Below, in pieces: positions 49,268 to 58,052 of a stretch of 64,000 nt of DNA. Below the pieces are notes generated by a model. It searched no databases. It saw only the letters and a program-made list of their open reading frames with translations, and was not told the DNA's origin. The stretch is from contig NZ_CP030047.1 of NCBI RefSeq assembly GCF_015291625.1, forward strand, positions 6,882,001 to 6,946,000. Reading direction: 5' to 3'. Source of the stretch: Bradyrhizobium sp. CCBAU 53421. GTDB taxonomy: Bacteria; Pseudomonadota; Alphaproteobacteria; Rhizobiales; Xanthobacteraceae. How positions within the stretch are numbered: the first letter of the stretch is position 1; each line of letters opens with the position of its first letter. Made by a program: the position numbers and the translations under genes.

Positions 49268-50506
49268 TCAACCATCGGTTCCGCGCTGCGGCGCCAGGCG
49301 CGGCAGTGTGATCCGCACGCCGGTCCCGATGCCCGGGGCGCTGTCGAGATGGAGCTCGCCGCCCAGCCGGTTCGTGACGATGTTGTGCACGATGTGGAGG
49401 CCGAGCCCGATGCGGCCGACGTCGCGGCGCGTGGTGAAGAACGGATCGAAGGCCTGCCGCAGCACATCGCGGCTCATTCCGCAGCCATCGTCGGCGAACA
49501 GGATTTCCACCTGGTCCGCGCCCAACGCGCGCAGCCGGATCGTGATGGTGCCGCCCTTGCCGTCCGGAAAGGCGTGCACGACCGAATTGACGAACAGGTT
49601 TGTCAGCGCCTGGCCGTAGGGGCCGGGATAGCTGTTCATCGCAAGACCCGACGGGCAATCGACCTCAAGCGCCAGGTTGTTCTTCGGCAGCGCCGGGCGC
49701 AGGTTCGAGAGCACCTGCTCGGTCACCTCGCCGAGATCGAACTGGCTGCGATCGAAATAGCTGCGATCGACCGCCACCTGCTTGAAGGATTGCACCAGAT
49801 CCGCCGCGCGCTTGAGGTTGCCGACCAATAGCGAGGAGGCGCTTTCGACGACCTCGATGAAATCGCTGAGGCTCGAGCGCTTCAGCTTGCCGCGCGCCGC
49901 CTCGGCGGCGAAGTCGGCGCATTTCTGCTCCAGCACCGAGGCGACCGTGAGGCTGGTGCCGACCGGGCTGTTGATCTCATGCGCGACGCCGGCCACCAGA
50001 CGGCCCAGCGCCGCGAGCTTTTCCGCCTCGATCAGCGACGCCTGGGTCTCCTGCAGATGATGCAGGGCCTTCTCGGCCGCATCGCGCGCGGCCCGGATCT
50101 CGCGTTCGCTGCGCTTGCGATCGGTGATCTCTTCGGCGGCGACGTTGACGCCGACGATACTGCCGTTCGGCTCGCGCTGCGGATGCCAATGTGTGATCCA
50201 GCATCGCTCGTCATTGTGGCCCGGGCGCTGGCCGTACACCTCCACGTCGGTGACGGGTTCGCCGGTCTCCATGATCGAACGAACGATGCCTTCGACGGCG
50301 GTCGCCAGCGCGGGCACGCAATCGTGCACGGTGCGTCCGAGATGACCTTCGACCGAGATGCCGCAGATCTCGGTGAGCCGCTGGTTGATCTGGAGATACC
50401 GACAATCGGGAGAGAGGTAGGCAAGACCGATCGGTGCAGTGTCATAGATCAGCTGCAGCGCCGGTTGTTTTGGGAACTGAACGTCCTGGACGACGGACGA
50501 CCTCAT
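49268..50506 (-). CDS. PAS-domain sensor histidine kinase
   Basis: 412 residues without a membrane segment, so cytosolic. A PAS domain covers about residues 15-130 (LQLIYDTAPIGLAYLSPDCRYLQINQRLTEICGISVEGHLGRTVHDCVP; then VAAEEITDRKRSEREIRAA). A coiled linker leads to the phospho-acceptor His176 (LVAGVAHEINSPVG). The catalytic domain has the N box TNLFVNSVVHAFPDGKG, G1 FADDGCGM and G2 GRIGLGLHIVHNIV. It phosphorylates a response regulator that is not encoded nearby. The AHEINSP H-box is typical of DctB/HWE-like alphaproteobacterial kinases. Signal unknown. Confidence 0.88.
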   Translation of the reverse strand: MRSSVVQDVQFPKQPALQLIYDTAPIGLAYLSPDCRYLQINQRLTEICGISVEGHLGRTVHDCVPALATAVEGIVRSIMETGEPVTDVEVYGQRPGHNDERCWITHWHPQREPNGSIVGVNVAAEEITDRKRSEREIRAARDAAEKALHHLQETQASLIEAEKLAALGRLVAGVAHEINSPVGTSLTVASVLEQKCADFAAEAARGKLKRSSLSDFIEVVESASSLLVGNLKRAADLVQSFKQVAVDRSYFDRSQFDLGEVTEQVLSNLRPALPKNNLALEVDCPSGLAMNSYPGPYGQALTNLFVNSVVHAFPDGKGGTITIRLRALGADQVEILFADDGCGMSRDVLRQAFDPFFTTRRDVGRIGLGLHIVHNIVTNRLGGELHLDSAPGIGTGVRITLPRLAPQRGTDG

Positions 50507-50700
50507 GCCCTTCCCCCCGTTGCGCCAAGTCTAGCGCTTCGGGGCCGCGCCGCAAATAGGCTCGGCCGAGCCGGAAACGACGGCCGGATCTGTCCGGATT
50601 CGGCACGGGTTAGCAGCCGGAGGTCTGCGATATTGCGGCCCATCTCCGCCAACAGACTGTAGTCCGCCCGCATTGGGATGCGCAGCAACTCCAACACCGT

Positions 50701-50796
50701 CACCCTGAGGAGCCGCGAAGCGGCGTCTCGAAGGGCGACGGCCCAACTGTGGCCGTGCATCCTTCGAGGCTCGCTCCGCTCGCACCTCAGGATGAC
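50701..50796. repeat. Palindromic REP-like element
   Basis: CACCCTGAGGAGCCGCGAAG at the left and GCTCGCACCTCAGGATGACG at the right are imperfect inverted ends, with CGTCTCGAAGG / CCTTCGAGGC inner arms. It fits the dispersed REP-like elements of Rhizobiales. It lies in the 320-bp gap between the kinase and amidohydrolase genes, where nothing else was recognised. Confidence 0.6.
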
Positions 50797-50826
50797 GGTC
50801 CAGATGGCGTTCGTGGGCGCGCAGCC

Positions 50827-52110
50827 TCAGCTATTCACTGTACCGTGCGCACGGAAATTCTCGATGAAGCGCAGCAGCACCCGCCCGCCGGTGTCGGCAT
50901 CGGCGAGCTCGACATGTTCGGCCGGATTGTGGCTGATGCCGCCGCGGCAGCGCACGAAGATCATGCCGATATCGGCGACGTCGACCATCGCCATGCCGTC
51001 ATGCCCGGCGCCGCTCGGCAGCTCGAACACGGCATGGCCCTCCGCCGCGACCGCTTCGGCGATCTGCGTCTTCAGCCACGGCGCGCAGGGCACGCTGCGG
51101 TTCTCGTGGGTGACGTCGATCTGCAAGGCGAGGTCGCGGCGTTTCGCGATCGCCTCGATCTGCCGCACGATGTCGGCGACGGCACGCTTGCGATGCATGT
51201 CGCTCTGCGAGCGGATGTCCATCGTGAACGACACCTTGCCCGGGATCACGTTGGTGGCGCCGGGCATGGCATTGATATAGCCGACGGTGCCGACCAGGCC
51301 TGCTTCATCGCTCCTGCAGAATTGCTCGATTGCGACGATGCACTCGGCGGCGCCCGTCAGCGCATCGCGCCGCAGCTTCATCGGCACGGTGCCGGCATGG
51401 CCGGCGACGCCGGTGAGATTGGCGGCAAGCCGAGTCGCCCCCGATATCGCGGTGACGACGCCGACCGGCAGCGCCTTCTCTTCCAGCACCGGGCCCTGCT
51501 CGATGTGCAGCTCGACATAGCCGAGCAGTTCGCGGCGGGCGCGCGCCGCCTTGCCGATATGATCGGGATCAAGCCCGAATTGAACCAGCGCATCACGCAT
51601 CGACGTGCCGGCGCGATCGCGGGTGTTGAGCACGCTCTCGTCGAACGTACCGGCCACCGCGCGGCTGCCGAGCAGGGTCGAGGCAAAGCGCACACCCTCC
51701 TCGTCCGCGAAGCCCACGATCTCGATCGCGAACGGCAGCCGCCTGCCGCGCCGGTGCAGATCGGCGACGCAGGCGATCGCGGTGATGACGCCGAGCGGGC
51801 CGTCCCATCTGCCGGCGTCGCGCACGGTGTCGTAATGCGAGCCGAGCATCAGCGCCGGCAGGCCCGGCCGCGCGCCCTCGTAGCGGCCGCAGACATTGCC
51901 GATGGCGTCGAGGTGCGCGCTCATGCCGGCCTCGCGCATCCAGGCCAGGATGAGATCGGCCGCCTTGCGATGCTCATCGGTGAGGAAGACGCGCGCGAGA
52001 TGCTCCGGCGTCTCCGAGATCGCCGCGAGCTGGTTGATCCGCGCCACGATCTCCTCGCCAAGCGACGACGGATTCGAGGACGGTGTCTTCTCGCTCATGC
52101 TGTTTCCCAT
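50827..52110 (-). CDS. Zn-dependent amidohydrolase, allantoate/N-carbamoyl amino-acid hydrolase type (M20)
   Basis: 427 residues from the ATG at 52110 (52098 possible). M20 peptidase-fold motifs for the two metals: MLGSHYDTVRDAGRWDGPLGV, GFADEEGVRF (catalytic Glu pair) and the later GAGHDGM. The lid domain holds VELHIEQGPVLEE and VAGHAGTVPMKLRRDAL, typical of allantoate amidohydrolase, N-carbamoyl-L-amino-acid hydrolase and beta-ureidopropionase. It cleaves the carbamoyl or ureido group to ammonia and CO2 or amino acid. It is divergent from the BMP-transporter/biuH operon, and the region also encodes a PuuE-type allantoinase, so a ureide pathway is plausible. Confidence 0.82.
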   Translation of the reverse strand: MGNSMSEKTPSSNPSSLGEEIVARINQLAAISETPEHLARVFLTDEHRKAADLILAWMREAGMSAHLDAIGNVCGRYEGARPGLPALMLGSHYDTVRDAGRWDGPLGVITAIACVADLHRRGRRLPFAIEIVGFADEEGVRFASTLLGSRAVAGTFDESVLNTRDRAGTSMRDALVQFGLDPDHIGKAARARRELLGYVELHIEQGPVLEEKALPVGVVTAISGATRLAANLTGVAGHAGTVPMKLRRDALTGAAECIVAIEQFCRSDEAGLVGTVGYINAMPGATNVIPGKVSFTMDIRSQSDMHRKRAVADIVRQIEAIAKRRDLALQIDVTHENRSVPCAPWLKTQIAEAVAAEGHAVFELPSGAGHDGMAMVDVADIGMIFVRCRGGISHNPAEHVELADADTGGRVLLRFIENFRAHGTVNS

Positions 52111-52379
52111 CAGTCCAACCCGGCACCGGAGCCGGCTCCACTGGTAGCAGGCCCACCCCGATTCACCAGCCAGCAAATCGCGACTGGTCCGCCGTCACCA
52201 ACCGAGTCCGCACCGGCCGTCCGGCGGTTAGCGACTGCTTAACGGCATTGCATACAACAACAATCGATCGCTTATAAAATAGGCAACCGAATCTCGCCCA
52301 GCTTCCGATGCCAGCCATTTCGGCATTCGTTCCCTTTCATATTCATACACTTAGGGAATAGCGACCGCGAAACGTGCTC
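52111..52379. promoter_or_regulatory. Upstream control region of the ureide operon
   Basis: Divergent gap between the amidohydrolase and transporter genes. At 52262-52274 AATCGATCGCTTA matches the IHF consensus except one base; IHF usually bends DNA between sigma-54 promoters and enhancers. TGGT-CCGCCGTC-ACCA near 52184-52199 is an imperfect palindrome that could bind an activator. No promoter was identified for the amidohydrolase. Confidence 0.35.
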
Positions 52380-52395
52380 TGGCACGAAGCTTGCG
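52380..52395 (+). promoter_or_regulatory. Sigma-54 (-24/-12) promoter for the BMP-transporter/biuH operon
   Basis: TGGCACGAAGCTTGCG: GG and GC separated by ten bases, matching TGGCACG-N4-TTGCW except for the last base. It is 75 bases before the ATG at 52470. It predicts nitrogen- or substrate-responsive transcription through an enhancer-binding protein. Confidence 0.72.
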
Positions 52396-52469
52396 ACACT
52401 CCGTCAAGCGCCGCCGTTACGGCGGCTGCGGCAAGGACAGGCGGGCCGGCCCGCCGGAGGGAGCAGGCG

Positions 52470-53579
52470 ATGGATTTTGGCAGGATTTCAAGAAGGCATT
52501 TATTGCAGGGAAGCGCGGCATTGGCGCTCGGCAGCACGCTCGGCATTCGCGGCGCGGCGGCAGCCGAAACCACGGTCGGCTTCATCTATGTCGGGTCGCG
52601 CGACGACTACGGTTACAACCAGGCCCACGCCCAGGGCGCCGCGGCGCTGAAGAAGCTGCCCGGCATCAAGGTGGTCGAGGAAGAGAAGGTGCCGGAGACC
52701 GATGCGGTCGAGAAGACCATCGAGTCCATGATCAACCTCGACGCCGCCACGCTCTTGTTCCCAACCTCGTTCGGCTACTACAACCCGCACGTCGTCAAGA
52801 TGGCGGGCAAGTTTCCGAAGATGCATTTCGAGCATTGCGGCGGCCTGTGGTCGGACAAGGACCCGAAGAACGCCGGCAGCTATTTCGGCTACATCGACGA
52901 GGCGCAATACATCTCCGGCATCGTCGCCGGCTACTCGACCAAGAGCGGCAAGCTCGGCTTCGTCGCGGCCAAGCCGATCCCGCAGGTGCTGCGGAACATC
53001 AACGCGTTCACGCTCGGCGCCCGGCTCGCCAATCCGAAGGCGACGACGCAGGTGATCTTCACCGGCGACTGGTCGATGCCGGTCAAAGAGGCCGAGGCGA
53101 CCAACAGCCTGATCGACCAGGGCGTCGACGTGCTGACCTGCCATGTCGACGGACCGAAGACGATGGTCGAGAACGCCGCGCGCCGCGGCGCGATGGTGTG
53201 CGGCTATCACGTCAACCAGTCGCCGCTGGCGCCGAAGGCCTATCTCACCGGCGCCGAATGGAACTGGGAAGCGCTGTATCCGAAATTCGTCAAGATGATC
53301 ACCGCGGGTGAAGCGATCCCGAACTTCTATCGCGGCGGCCTCAAGGAAGAGATCGTCAAGGTCTCGCCCTATGGCGAGATGGTGTCGGCCGAAGCGCGTA
53401 AAGCTGCCGACGACGTCAAGGCCAAGTTCATGTCCGGCGAGTACGCGATCTTCAAGGGCCCGCTGGTCGACAACAAGGGCAAGACGGTGATCGCTTCCGG
53501 CACCGACCGCGGCCAGCAGGATCCCGAGCTCGAGAAGATGGATTATCTGGTCGAAGGCGTGATCGGAGCCACCGCGTGA
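52470..53579 (+). CDS. BMP-family ABC transporter substrate-binding protein (Tat-exported)
   Basis: 369 residues from the ATG at 52470 (CCGGAGGGAGCAGG upstream). Tat signal SRRHLLQGSAALALGSTLG. The mature part is the basic membrane protein/PnrA-like fold: VGFIYVGSRDDYGYNQAHAQGAAAL, KKLPGIKVVEEEKVPE, LFPTSFGYYNPHVVKMAGKFPKMHFEHCGG. The usual ligands of this family are nucleosides, but rhizobial members in catabolic operons bind ureide-like compounds (inference here). First gene of an operon with two permeases, biuH and an ATPase; the stop overlaps the next start (GTGA). Confidence 0.88.
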   Translation: MDFGRISRRHLLQGSAALALGSTLGIRGAAAAETTVGFIYVGSRDDYGYNQAHAQGAAALKKLPGIKVVEEEKVPETDAVEKTIESMINLDAATLLFPTSFGYYNPHVVKMAGKFPKMHFEHCGGLWSDKDPKNAGSYFGYIDEAQYISGIVAGYSTKSGKLGFVAAKPIPQVLRNINAFTLGARLANPKATTQVIFTGDWSMPVKEAEATNSLIDQGVDVLTCHVDGPKTMVENAARRGAMVCGYHVNQSPLAPKAYLTGAEWNWEALYPKFVKMITAGEAIPNFYRGGLKEEIVKVSPYGEMVSAEARKAADDVKAKFMSGEYAIFKGPLVDNKGKTVIASGTDRGQQDPELEKMDYLVEGVIGATA

Positions 53580-54688
53580 CGACCGAGGCGGCGGAATCGG
53601 TGGAGGCGGCCGGCGGCGTTGCTCCGGCCGCCGATCCCGGCTTCCTCCAGCGCTACGGCGCGAGCATCGAATACATCCTGATCCCGGGCGCGGCGCTGGT
53701 CGGCGCGCTCGCAGTGTTCGGCGGCTTCATCGCGCTTTACGGCAAGAACCCGCTCGACCTTTATTTCTACATGTATTACGGCGCGTTCGGCACCGCCTTC
53801 TCGTGGCAGAACACGCTGACCCGCGCCGCGCCCTTGATCCTGACCGCGCTGTGCACGGCGCTGCCGGCGCAGCTCGGCATGGTGATCATCGGCGGCGAAG
53901 GCGCGCTTCTGATCGGCGCGCTGGCGGCGACATCGGCGGCGCTGGCGCTGCAGGGCGCGGCACCGATCGTGGTGCAGATCGCGATGGTGATCGCGGGCAT
54001 GATCGGCGGCGGCCTCTGGATCACGCTGTCCGGCGGCTTGCGGCAATATCGCGGGGTCAACGAGACGATCTCGAGCCTGCTGCTGGTCTATATCGCGCTT
54101 GCGATCCTCAACCATCTGGTCGAGGGGCCGATGCGCGATCCGGCGAGCCTCAACAAGCCGTCGACGCGCGAGATCGGCGCCGCCAACATGATCGGCACCA
54201 TTCCCGGCACCGACGTGCATTGGGGCCTGGTGTTCGGCCTCGTCGCGGCGGTTGCCGCCTACATCCTGATCTATCACACGACCTTCGGCTTTGCCGCGCG
54301 CGTTGCCGGCGGCAACATCCGCGCCGCCAAGATCGTGGGGCTTTCCGTCGGCAAGCTGATCCTGACCGTGTGCTTCCTCGCCGGCAGCAGCGCCGGGCTT
54401 GCCGGCATGATCGAGGTCGCAGCGGTGCAGGGCCGCACCAACGCCAACCTCGCCGCGGGCTACGGCTTCACCGGCATCCTCGTCGCGTTTCTGGCGCGGC
54501 AGAATCCGCTTGCGATCATTCCGGTCGCGATCCTGCTCGGCGGCATCTCGGCCTCCGGCGGCCTGTTGCAGCGGCGGCTCGGCCTGCCCGATGCGTCGGT
54601 GCTGGTGCTGCAAGGCATCATCTTCGTGTTCGTGCTGGCGAGCGACGCGCTGTACGGACGGATCGGCTTCCTGAAGGGAAAGGCCTGA
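53576..54688 (+). CDS. BMP-type ABC transporter permease 1 (YufP/RbsC-like)
   Basis: 370 residues starting at GTG 53576 inside the previous stop. It has about ten membrane helices of the branched-chain-like permease family: GALVGALAVFGGFIALYGKNPLDLYFYMYYGAFG, LPAQLGMVIIGGEGALLIGAL (the conserved N-GEG motif as IGGEG) and FAARVAGGNIRAAKIVGLSVGKLI. It forms the channel with the next gene. One base separates them. Confidence 0.88.
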   Translation: MTTEAAESVEAAGGVAPAADPGFLQRYGASIEYILIPGAALVGALAVFGGFIALYGKNPLDLYFYMYYGAFGTAFSWQNTLTRAAPLILTALCTALPAQLGMVIIGGEGALLIGALAATSAALALQGAAPIVVQIAMVIAGMIGGGLWITLSGGLRQYRGVNETISSLLLVYIALAILNHLVEGPMRDPASLNKPSTREIGAANMIGTIPGTDVHWGLVFGLVAAVAAYILIYHTTFGFAARVAGGNIRAAKIVGLSVGKLILTVCFLAGSSAGLAGMIEVAAVQGRTNANLAAGYGFTGILVAFLARQNPLAIIPVAILLGGISASGGLLQRRLGLPDASVLVLQGIIFVFVLASDALYGRIGFLKGKA

Positions 54689-54689
54689 C

Positions 54690-55616
54690 ATGGCGGATGC
54701 ATCGCTCGGGCTCTGGACCGTCCCGCTCGCCGTGTTCGGCGGCGCCATCCGCGTCTCGACGCCGTTTTTGTTCGTCAGCCTCGGCGAATGCATCACCGAA
54801 CGAAGTGGCCGCATCAATCTCGGCCTCGAGGGCACACTGGTGATGGGCGCGATGAGCGCCTACGGCATCTCATATCTCTCCGGCTCGCCATGGCTCGGGG
54901 TGCTCGCGGCCGGTATCACCGGCGCCCTGTTCGGCGCGCTGCATGCCGGGATCTGCTCGCTGCCGCGGGTCAACGACATCGCGGTCGGCATCGCGCTGAT
55001 GCTGCTCGGAACCGGTTTGGCCTTCTTCCTCGGCAAGCCGCTGATCGAGCCGACGGCGGCAAGGCTGCCGGCGATCGATTTCGGCTGGTGGAGCGACATC
55101 CCGCAGGTGCGTGCGGCGCTGCGCATCAACGTGCTGTTCCTGATCGGTGTCGCCATCGCGCCGCTGCTCTATTGGGCGTTCAGGACCACGCGCTGGGGCC
55201 TGTTGATCCGCACCGCTGGCGAGAGCGCGGACGCCGCGCGGGCGATGGGCCATTCGGTGCTGTTGATCCGGCTGCGCGCCACCATGGTCGGCGGCTTCCT
55301 CGCCGGCATCGGCGGCTCGTTCCTGTCGCTGTTCTATCCCGGCAGCTGGAACGAAGGCCTCTCTTCGGGACAGGGCATCACTGCGGTCGCGCTGGTGATC
55401 TTCGCGCGCTGGGATCCGATGCTCTGCCTGTGGGCCTCGCTCGCGTTCGGCGGCGCCGCCGCGCTCGGGCCGGCGCTGCAATCGGTCGGCATCACCTCCG
55501 GCTACCACCTTTTCAACGCCGCGCCCTACATCCTGACCCTGGCGATCATGACCATCACCTGCTCGCCGAAGCGCACGCTGACCGGCGCGCCCGCCGAATT
55601 GTCCATCACCCGATAG
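54690..55616 (+). CDS. BMP-type ABC transporter permease 2 (YufQ-like)
   Basis: 308 residues with eight or more membrane helices: [39 protein letters not shown] contains the NLGLEG motif of the family, and [26 protein letters not shown] is the cytoplasmic coupling region. It is separated from the preceding permease by one base and from biuH by 16 bp, so all are in one transcript. Confidence 0.88.
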   Translation: MADASLGLWTVPLAVFGGAIRVSTPFLFVSLGECITERSGRINLGLEGTLVMGAMSAYGISYLSGSPWLGVLAAGITGALFGALHAGICSLPRVNDIAVGIALMLLGTGLAFFLGKPLIEPTAARLPAIDFGWWSDIPQVRAALRINVLFLIGVAIAPLLYWAFRTTRWGLLIRTAGESADAARAMGHSVLLIRLRATMVGGFLAGIGGSFLSLFYPGSWNEGLSSGQGITAVALVIFARWDPMLCLWASLAFGGAAALGPALQSVGITSGYHLFNAAPYILTLAIMTITCSPKRTLTGAPAELSITR

Positions 55617-55632
55617 ACCGCGAGATCATTCC

Positions 55633-56316
55633 ATGCCCGAGCGCTTCGTCAAATCCGAGCCCTACGCCTGGCCCTACAATGGCGACCTGCGGCCAGAGAA
55701 TACCGCGCTCATCATCATCGACATGCAGACCGATTTCTGCGGCGTCGGCGGCTATGTCGACAAGATGGGCTACGACCTCTCGCTGACCCGCGCCCCGATC
55801 GAACCGATCAAGAAGCTGCTCGCGGTGATGCGCGCGCAGGGTTTTCACATCATCCACACCCGCGAAGGCCACCGCCCTGACCTCGCCGACCTGCCCGCCA
55901 ACAAGCGCTGGCGCTCGCGCCAGATCGGCGCCGGCATCGGCGATCCCGGGCCCTGCGGCCGCATCCTGGTGCGCGGCGAGCCGGGTTGGGAGATCATTCC
56001 CGATCTCGCACCGCTGCCGGGCGAGCCCATCATCGACAAGCCCGGCAAGGGTTCGTTCTGCGCCACCGACCTCGAGCTGATGCTGCGGTTGCGCGGCATC
56101 GAGAACATCGTGCTGACCGGCATCACCACCGACGTCTGCGTCCACACCACGATGCGCGAGGCCAACGACCGCGGCTTCGAATGCGTGCTGGTCGAGGATT
56201 GCTGCGGCGCGACCGACAAAGGCAATCACGACCACGCGCTGAAGATGATCAAGATGCAGGGCGGCGTGTTCGGCGCGGTAACCAAATCCGCCGACCTGAT
56301 CGGGGCGCTGTCGTGA
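55633..56316 (+). CDS. biuH: Biuret amidohydrolase (isochorismatase family)
   Basis: 227 residues. From memory it is very like Rhizobium leguminosarum Biu[97 protein letters not shown]. The triad residues are Asp30, Lys136 and Cys169, each six below the R. leguminosarum numbering (36, 142, 175), and Gln209 matches Gln215. BiuH converts biuret to allophanate and ammonia. Triuret hydrolase is a close relative and remains possible. It lies between the permease and ATPase genes of its own importer. Its stop overlaps the ATPase start (GTGA). Confidence 0.88.
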   Translation: MPERFVKSEPYAWPYNGDLRPENTALIIIDMQTDFCGVGGYVDKMGYDLSLTRAPIEPIKKLLAVMRAQGFHIIHTREGHRPDLADLPANKRWRSRQIGAGIGDPGPCGRILVRGEPGWEIIPDLAPLPGEPIIDKPGKGSFCATDLELMLRLRGIENIVLTGITTDVCVHTTMREANDRGFECVLVEDCCGATDKGNHDHALKMIKMQGGVFGAVTKSADLIGALS

Positions 56317-57845
56317 TCATCGGCGAACCGCCCGCGCCTTCAGGCGCTTTCGGCGTCGACGCCATCGCCATGACGATGCGGTTCGGCGACTTCGCAGCGC
56401 TCGACAATGTCGAGCTCAAGGTGCGGCCCGGCTCGTTTCATGCCTTGCTTGGTGAAAATGGCGCCGGCAAGAGCACGCTCGTCAAATGCATCATGGGCTA
56501 CTACCACGCCACCGAAGGCGACATCCTGGTCGGTGGCCGCCAGCAGGCGATCGCCAATCCGAAGGACGCGCATGCGCTCGGGCTCGGCATGGTCTACCAG
56601 CACTTTACCCTGGTGCCCGCGATGACCGTCGCCGAGAACCTGGTGCTGGCGCGCGACGACGTGCCGGCCGTGGTCGACTGGCGCAAAGAGAAGAAGGAGC
56701 TCGAGGCCTTCCTGGCGCGGATGCCGTTCAAGGTGCCGCTCGACGCCAAAGTTTCCGACATCTCCGCCGGCGAGCGGCAAAAATGCGAGATCCTCAAGCA
56801 GCTCTATCTGAAGCGGCGCTTCCTGATCCTGGACGAGCCGACCTCGGTGCTGACGCCGGGCGAAGCCGACGAAGTGCTCGGCATGCTGCGCGCCATGGTG
56901 GTCGCGGGCGAGCTGACCATCCTGATGATCACCCACAAGTTCCGCGAGGTGATGGCGTTTGCCGATGACGTCACGATCCTGCGCCGCGGCAAGCTCGCCG
57001 GCAGCGGCCGGGTCGCCGATCTCACGCCGGACGAGATGGCCCGCACCATGATCGGCGCCGAGCAGTTGACGGTGCAGCCGCCGCGCACCGGCGAGACCGG
57101 CGCGCCGCGGCTCGAGCTCGACAAGCTCACCGCGCTCGACGATGCCGGCGCGATCGCCGTGCATGGCGTGTCGCTGACGGTGAAGAGCGGCGAGATCGTC
57201 GGCATCGCCGGCGTCTCCGGCAACGGCCAGCGCCAGCTGGTCGAGGTGCTGGCCGGCCAGCGCGAGGCCGAGAGCGGCGTGATCCGCGTCCAGGGCGAGG
57301 CCTATGCGGCGAGCCGAGAGGAGATGCGCCGCCACAAGATGTCGCTGCTGCCGGAGGAGCCGCTGAAGAATGCCTGCGTCGGCGGCATGAGCGTCGCCGA
57401 CAACATCGCGTTCCGCGAGTTCGACCGCGCCCCGTTCGCGCGCGGCGGCTGGTGGCTCAATCGCTCGGCCTTCCGCGAAGACGCTACGCGCAAGATCAAC
57501 CGCTACAAGATCAAGACCCGCACGCCGGAGACGCCGATCGCGGCGCTGTCCGGCGGCAATGTGCAGCGCGCGGTGCTGGCGCGCGAGCTTTCGGGCGACG
57601 TCGAGGTGCTGATCGCCGCCAACCCCTGCTTCGGGCTCGACTTCGCGGCGGTGGCGCAGATCCACGCCGAGATCATGGCCGCGCGCAACCGCGGCGCGGC
57701 GGTGCTGCTGGTCAGCGAAGACCTCGACGAACTGCTGGAATTGTCGGACCGGCTGGTCGTGATGTTCCACGGCGCCTTCGTCCACGAGGCCCGCGCCAGC
57801 GAGGCCGACCTCACGGAAATCGGCCGGCACATGGCCGGGCATTAG
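56313..57845 (+). CDS. BMP-type ABC transporter ATPase, double domain
   Basis: 510 residues from the GTG at 56313, inside the biuH stop. Domain 1: Walker [13 protein letters not shown] (about 45-56), Q-loop [11 protein letters not shown], signature ISAGERQK and Walker [14 protein letters not shown]. Domain 2 is degenerate at Walker A ([13 protein letters not shown]) and carries the signature [14 protein letters not shown] and [12 protein letters not shown] in place of Walker B, the pattern of RbsA/YufO-type ATPases. It energises the two permeases. It closes the operon. Confidence 0.88.
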   Translation: MIIGEPPAPSGAFGVDAIAMTMRFGDFAALDNVELKVRPGSFHALLGENGAGKSTLVKCIMGYYHATEGDILVGGRQQAIANPKDAHALGLGMVYQHFTLVPAMTVAENLVLARDDVPAVVDWRKEKKELEAFLARMPFKVPLDAKVSDISAGERQKCEILKQLYLKRRFLILDEPTSVLTPGEADEVLGMLRAMVVAGELTILMITHKFREVMAFADDVTILRRGKLAGSGRVADLTPDEMARTMIGAEQLTVQPPRTGETGAPRLELDKLTALDDAGAIAVHGVSLTVKSGEIVGIAGVSGNGQRQLVEVLAGQREAESGVIRVQGEAYAASREEMRRHKMSLLPEEPLKNACVGGMSVADNIAFREFDRAPFARGGWWLNRSAFREDATRKINRYKIKTRTPETPIAALSGGNVQRAVLARELSGDVEVLIAANPCFGLDFAAVAQIHAEIMAARNRGAAVLLVSEDLDELLELSDRLVVMFHGAFVHEARASEADLTEIGRHMAGH

Positions 57846-57880
57846 GATCTGAAGAGAACAGCAACCGCGACGGAACTGCA

Positions 57881-58022
57881 CTCCCTCGCCCCGTTCTTAC
57901 GGGGAGAGGGTTGGGGTGAGTGGCTGTCTCCGCATACACGGTGATAGCTGCGCTCGCGGAGACTCCCCCTCACCCGGATCGCATTTCATGCGATCCGACC
58001 TCTCCCCGCAAGCGGGGCGAGG
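57881..58022. repeat. Nested palindromic intergenic repeat, copy 5
   Basis: Ends CTCCCTCGCCCCGTTCTTAC and the complementary CTCTCCCCGCAAGCGGGGCG, with GGTTGGGGTGAG...CCCCCTCACCC and TCTCCGC...GCGGAGA inner arms. It lies between the ATPase and the convergent puuE gene. Confidence 0.75.
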
Positions 58023-58052
58023 TAAGAAGGAGCCTCACGCTCGAACCCGAAC

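Noticed and set aside
50749..52242. A 497-codon frame antisense to the amidohydrolase
   Set aside because: Antisense shadow; the opposite strand has complete M20 metal-binding motifs.
56340..57881. A 513-codon frame antisense to the BMP ATPase
   Set aside because: Antisense shadow of a gene with clear Walker motifs.
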